Source of the DNA: Bacteriovoracales bacterium
Lineage (GTDB): Bacteria > Bdellovibrionota > Bacteriovoracia > Bacteriovoracales > Bacteriovoracaceae
Reading direction: 5' to 3'
Assembly (NCBI GenBank): GCA_028346125.1
Contig: JAOMEV010000003.1
Span: 42,358 to 106,357 of the forward strand
Length of the DNA stretch: 64,000 bases
The position numbers and the translations under genes are program-made. The notes beneath the pieces are model-generated. The model had not been told where the DNA came from. It saw only the letters and a program-made list of their open reading frames with translations, and did not search any database. Each line of letters begins with the position of its first letter. Position 1 is the first letter of the stretch. Below are positions 61,504-64,000 of the stretch, in pieces.

Positions 61504-63588
61504 TCACTTTTTATTAATATCGTCATCCTGAACTTTTGGAAGGCCTATAACCATTTTTGTAAAATTGTTTTTACTCGACTCACATTGAAGACTTCCTCTC
61601 ATATTTTCAACAACGTTTTTAACAGTAAAAAGACCAATACCTTGTCCTTCTACGCTTTTATTTGATTGACTACGCCAATCCTTTTCAAAAATATAAGGCT
61701 GGTCTTTTTCCTCTATTCCTAAACCGTTATCTTCAACAATAATAAATACTTTTTCATTTTTTATGTAAGTTGATATTTTTAACTCTAATTTTCTTACTGG
61801 AAATGCAGAATATTTTATGCTGTTAGTTATAATATTCGAAATAATTTGTTCTAAAAGGACTTCGTCAGCAAGCACGTAGTCTTCATCTAAATCAACTAAG
61901 AAAGAACCTTCAATTTTTTCAATTTGTTTTTTAAACTTACTTTTAAGCTTTTCAATAATATCTGGTAAATAAACTGAGTGAAGGTTAACATCACCATTAA
62001 TGGTAACTTTAAGAAATTTATTAATTATATCGATAGATTCCTTAGTCAACAGCTTCATATTTTTTAAGTAATCTTTTTTATTTTCATATGTATCTAAATT
62101 TTTTTCCAGTAAATCTAAATTCTTTTTTATCCCCTTTATAGGTGATTTTAAATCATGAGCAACAGTGTAATCGTATTTTCTTAACTTTATATTTTTTTCC
62201 TCTAAAACCTTCTTTGAATGCTCTAATTCATCTCTGTAAATCAACATGCTTTGGGTTACTTCATTATATGCATAACCTATAAGACCCACAGTAGTAAAAG
62301 GATCTTCTGGAGCTTTGGTTCTATAATCCTTTTGTAAAGATTGGGCCTTCATAAAAAGAAGCATTTCAAAAAGTTCATTTTGCGCTTTGTGTTCGGAAAT
62401 ATTGAGTCCAATAATTTCATCCTCTTTTTTAACTCTTAATCGATAGAAAGAATTAATAACTTTTGCAACAAAGTATGTCCCAAAAAAAACAGGAACACCC
62501 GTAACTATAATGCCCAAACTTTGTATTTTAAGTTGTTCTAAAAAAGTCAGAGAGTTTCCTTTCAAAACAGGGTCGGAAAAAAGCGCGACAGCTATTGTAC
62601 CCCAAATACCACCCCCTAAATGAACAGGAATTGCACCAACGGCATCATCAATCTTAAACTTAATAAGTAATTTATCAACAAAAATGACTACAACTGCAGC
62701 GACTCCTCCTATTAAAAAAATTGAATCGGCATTAAAGACATTAGCTCCGGCAGTAACACTTACTAAACCACCTAGACACGAGTTAATAAGGTGATTACCC
62801 GAAGGAACTCCCCAATTTAAAAGAGAGGATAGAAAAATTCCCCAAAGTAAACCACATGTACCGCCCAAAAAGGTATTAAGAATCACTGGCCCAACGGAAT
62901 CAGTGAAGCCCATAGTGCTGCCACCATTAAAACCTACCCAACCTACCCACAAAGCAAAAACACCTAGTATAGAGAAGGGGTAACTACTTCCATGAATCTC
63001 TCTTGGTTTACCACGAGGATCAAAACGATTTAATCGCGGCCCAATAACTATTACCAAGGCGAGTGCAACCCACCCTCCTGTACTGTGTACAACGGTTGAA
63101 CCTGCAAAATCTAAAAAACCTTGTTTAGCAAGCCAACCCCATTTTTCACCCTTCCAGGATCCGGACCAAACAAGGTTAACCACAAAAGGGTAAAAGGCCA
63201 GGGCCATCAATACCACGAATGCGAGAAATCCATTAAACTTCATTCTTTCAGCAACTGCTCCAGAAACAATTGTTGCAGCAGTATTACAAAAAAGGGTTTG
63301 AAAAATAAAAAAGGCAACTAAAGAAGATGAATCGGAAAAAAAGAAAAAAAACTCTTTATGTGAAAAAATATCATCGTTAAAAAGGGGCATCCCAAAACCA
63401 AACGCAAAACCGAATACCCAAAATAAAAAAAAAGACAAACCAAAATCGGAAAGGTTTTTTAAAGCAACATTTATATTATTTTTATTCCTGGTTAATCCAC
63501 TTTCTAATGCGAGAAACCCTAACTGCATCAGAAGAACCAGTCCTGAACAAATCATAACCCACAAAACATCTATAGTATTACTTCCCAT
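61504..63588 (-). CDS. Ammonium transporter-histidine kinase fusion (Amt-HK)
   Basis: 694 residues. Residues 1-385 are a complete Amt domain with 11 helices: FQTLFCNTAATIVSGAVAER, and DFAGSTVVHSTGG with D160 and H168, and VHLGGGIWGT with H323, the twin-His pore pair of AmtB. Residues 385-470 link through a helix; a HisKA dimerisation helix follows (DYTVAHDLKSPIKGI, H478), then HATPase_c (575-690: N-box QIISNIITNSIKYS, G1 DNGLGI, G2 GQGIGLFTVKNV). Ammonium sensing through a transport domain (Amt-type sensors) is known in a few bacteria. No receiver gene is adjacent; downstream is a periplasmic binding protein. GGGA-poor start. Confidence 0.93.
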   Translation of the reverse strand: MGSNTIDVLWVMICSGLVLLMQLGFLALESGLTRNKNNINVALKNLSDFGLSFFLFWVFGFAFGFGMPLFNDDIFSHKEFFFFFSDSSSLVAFFIFQTLFCNTAATIVSGAVAERMKFNGFLAFVVLMALAFYPFVVNLVWSGSWKGEKWGWLAKQGFLDFAGSTVVHSTGGWVALALVIVIGPRLNRFDPRGKPREIHGSSYPFSILGVFALWVGWVGFNGGSTMGFTDSVGPVILNTFLGGTCGLLWGIFLSSLLNWGVPSGNHLINSCLGGLVSVTAGANVFNADSIFLIGGVAAVVVIFVDKLLIKFKIDDAVGAIPVHLGGGIWGTIAVALFSDPVLKGNSLTFLEQLKIQSLGIIVTGVPVFFGTYFVAKVINSFYRLRVKKEDEIIGLNISEHKAQNELFEMLLFMKAQSLQKDYRTKAPEDPFTTVGLIGYAYNEVTQSMLIYRDELEHSKKVLEEKNIKLRKYDYTVAHDLKSPIKGIKKNLDLLEKNLDTYENKKDYLKNMKLLTKESIDIINKFLKVTINGDVNLHSVYLPDIIEKLKSKFKKQIEKIEGSFLVDLDEDYVLADEVLLEQIISNIITNSIKYSAFPVRKLELKISTYIKNEKVFIIVEDNGLGIEEKDQPYIFEKDWRSQSNKSVEGQGIGLFTVKNVVENMRGSLQCESSKNNFTKMVIGLPKVQDDDINKK

Positions 63589-63807
63589 ATATTTATCATT
63601 TTAATTCTAATTTTTTTAAAAAAATTTTTAAAAAAAAAGGAAAAAATTACTTTTTTTCTCACAAAAAAATTAAAAAATAAAGGTTTTGAAAAAAAATTAA
63701 TTTAAAACGGTGCTTGAAAAAGGTGACTTGCTCCAAGGGACTTCACTCAAAGCAGGCTATAAAGAAAGAGGGGACAAAATAACTTGCCCCCAATGTATTA
63801 AGCAAAA

Positions 63808-64000
63808 CTATTTTGTGAATTTATCAATAATTTTTTTGATTTCACCACCTTCCCTCATCTTCTTAATAACGGCATCAAATTTTGTAGTTAGGTCATCTTT
63901 ATAGTCAGCTTTAAAAGTTTTACTCCAACCAATATGACCAGTTTCTTTTTTAAGAAAGTTTTGTTCTTTTCCTTCCTTAATGAATGTTGTTTGCTTGAAA
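63808..64000 (-). CDS. C-terminal end of a periplasmic solute-binding protein (partial)
   Basis: The window ends inside this gene. The last 63 residues plus stop read KKETGHIGWSKTFKADYKDD, then TKFDAVIKKMREGGEIKKII and DKFTK, the typical C-terminus of the SBP_bac_3 family (amino-acid binding proteins of ABC importers: LxxxFxxAIxKMKxDGTxxKIxxKY). An imperfect hairpin about 63771-63790 with a TCTTTC run on the minus strand probably ends it. Product and partners lie beyond the window. Confidence 0.65.
   Translation of the reverse strand, partial: FKQTTFIKEGKEQNFLKKETGHIGWSKTFKADYKDDLTTKFDAVIKKMREGGEIKKIIDKFTK

Noticed and set aside
63710..63904. A 64-codon plus-strand frame near the right edge
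   Set aside because: It runs antisense through the well-matched end of the solute-binding protein gene and lacks a ribosome site.
1..64000. CRISPR array, phage module or toxin-antitoxin pair
   Set aside because: No spaced repeats of CRISPR type, no integrase, capsid or toxin genes were seen; the tandem repeats found are a 7-bp operator-like set and the coding 57-bp set.

Overview
The window is AT-rich (roughly one third G+C by eye) with Shine-Dalgarno-led genes on both strands, several TTG and GTG starts, many exported proteins of unknown function, orphan receiver proteins and large sensor kinases, plus RND efflux, TolC-type and LPS-type genes. This is a Gram-negative bacterium. The mix of 7TMR-DISM kinases with CheA-like ATPase domains, lysine-rich histone-like proteins, a FecR-barrel protein and low G+C is most like the predatory Bacteriovoracaceae/Bdellovibrionota, but that placement is inference. 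I see no rRNA, tRNA, CRISPR array or intact insertion sequence.

Layout. 0.6-4.1 kb: a small exported protein, a KfrA-like/histone-like operon behind tandem heptamer repeats, and two paralogous single-domain receivers. 4.2-7.8 kb: a secreted propeller protein coupled to a Met/His-rich periplasmic protein, a small alpha/beta-barrel protein and a heptosyltransferase-type GT9. 7.9-8.1 kb: a decayed transposase-like remnant. 8.2-14.6 kb: 7TMR-DISM kinase 1, a small outer-membrane protein, a fused peptide-ABC ATPase with a SlyD-like FKBP. 14.7-19.6 kb: exported unknowns, then iron and redox genes (Fe(III)-binding protein, bacterioferritin behind a palindrome, flavodoxin). 19.7-23.2 kb: an ergothioneine locus (egtB-egtD convergent with an EgtE-like PLP enzyme).

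23.3-31.2 kb: two exported unknowns flanking 7TMR-DISM kinase 2, a lipocalin and a FabZ-like dehydratase. 31.4-39.7 kb: an efflux operon in the order STAS, TolC-like, minimal adaptor, RND, PII-like, degenerate RND. 40-46.3 kb: SOUL protein, trypsin-like protease, a beta-propeller/MFS/methyltransferase operon and a secreted Pro/Lys/Arg-rich peptide. 46.5-57.7 kb: DoxX-receiver fusion, HSL-type esterase, CxxCH lipoprotein, START protein, YebC, a third receiver, a FecR-barrel protein, an SRPBCC protein and a histone H1-like protein with 57-bp repeats. 57.7-59.1 kb: a gene graveyard with two pseudogenes. 59.1 kb to the end: a fourth receiver, a basic secreted protein, a GST-like protein, an Amt-histidine kinase fusion and the end of a periplasmic binding protein.

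How it works together. Phosphorelay is the main theme: three membrane kinases (two with a built-in Hpt-like domain) have no partner beside them, while four free receivers and one membrane-tethered receiver also stand alone, so they may form a scattered network. A second theme is iron and thiol homeostasis (Fe uptake, bacterioferritin, flavodoxin, ergothioneine). The least conventional unit is the RND operon, which pairs a normal-looking pump with a second RND protein lacking the proton-relay aspartates and with an adaptor lacking its helical hairpin.
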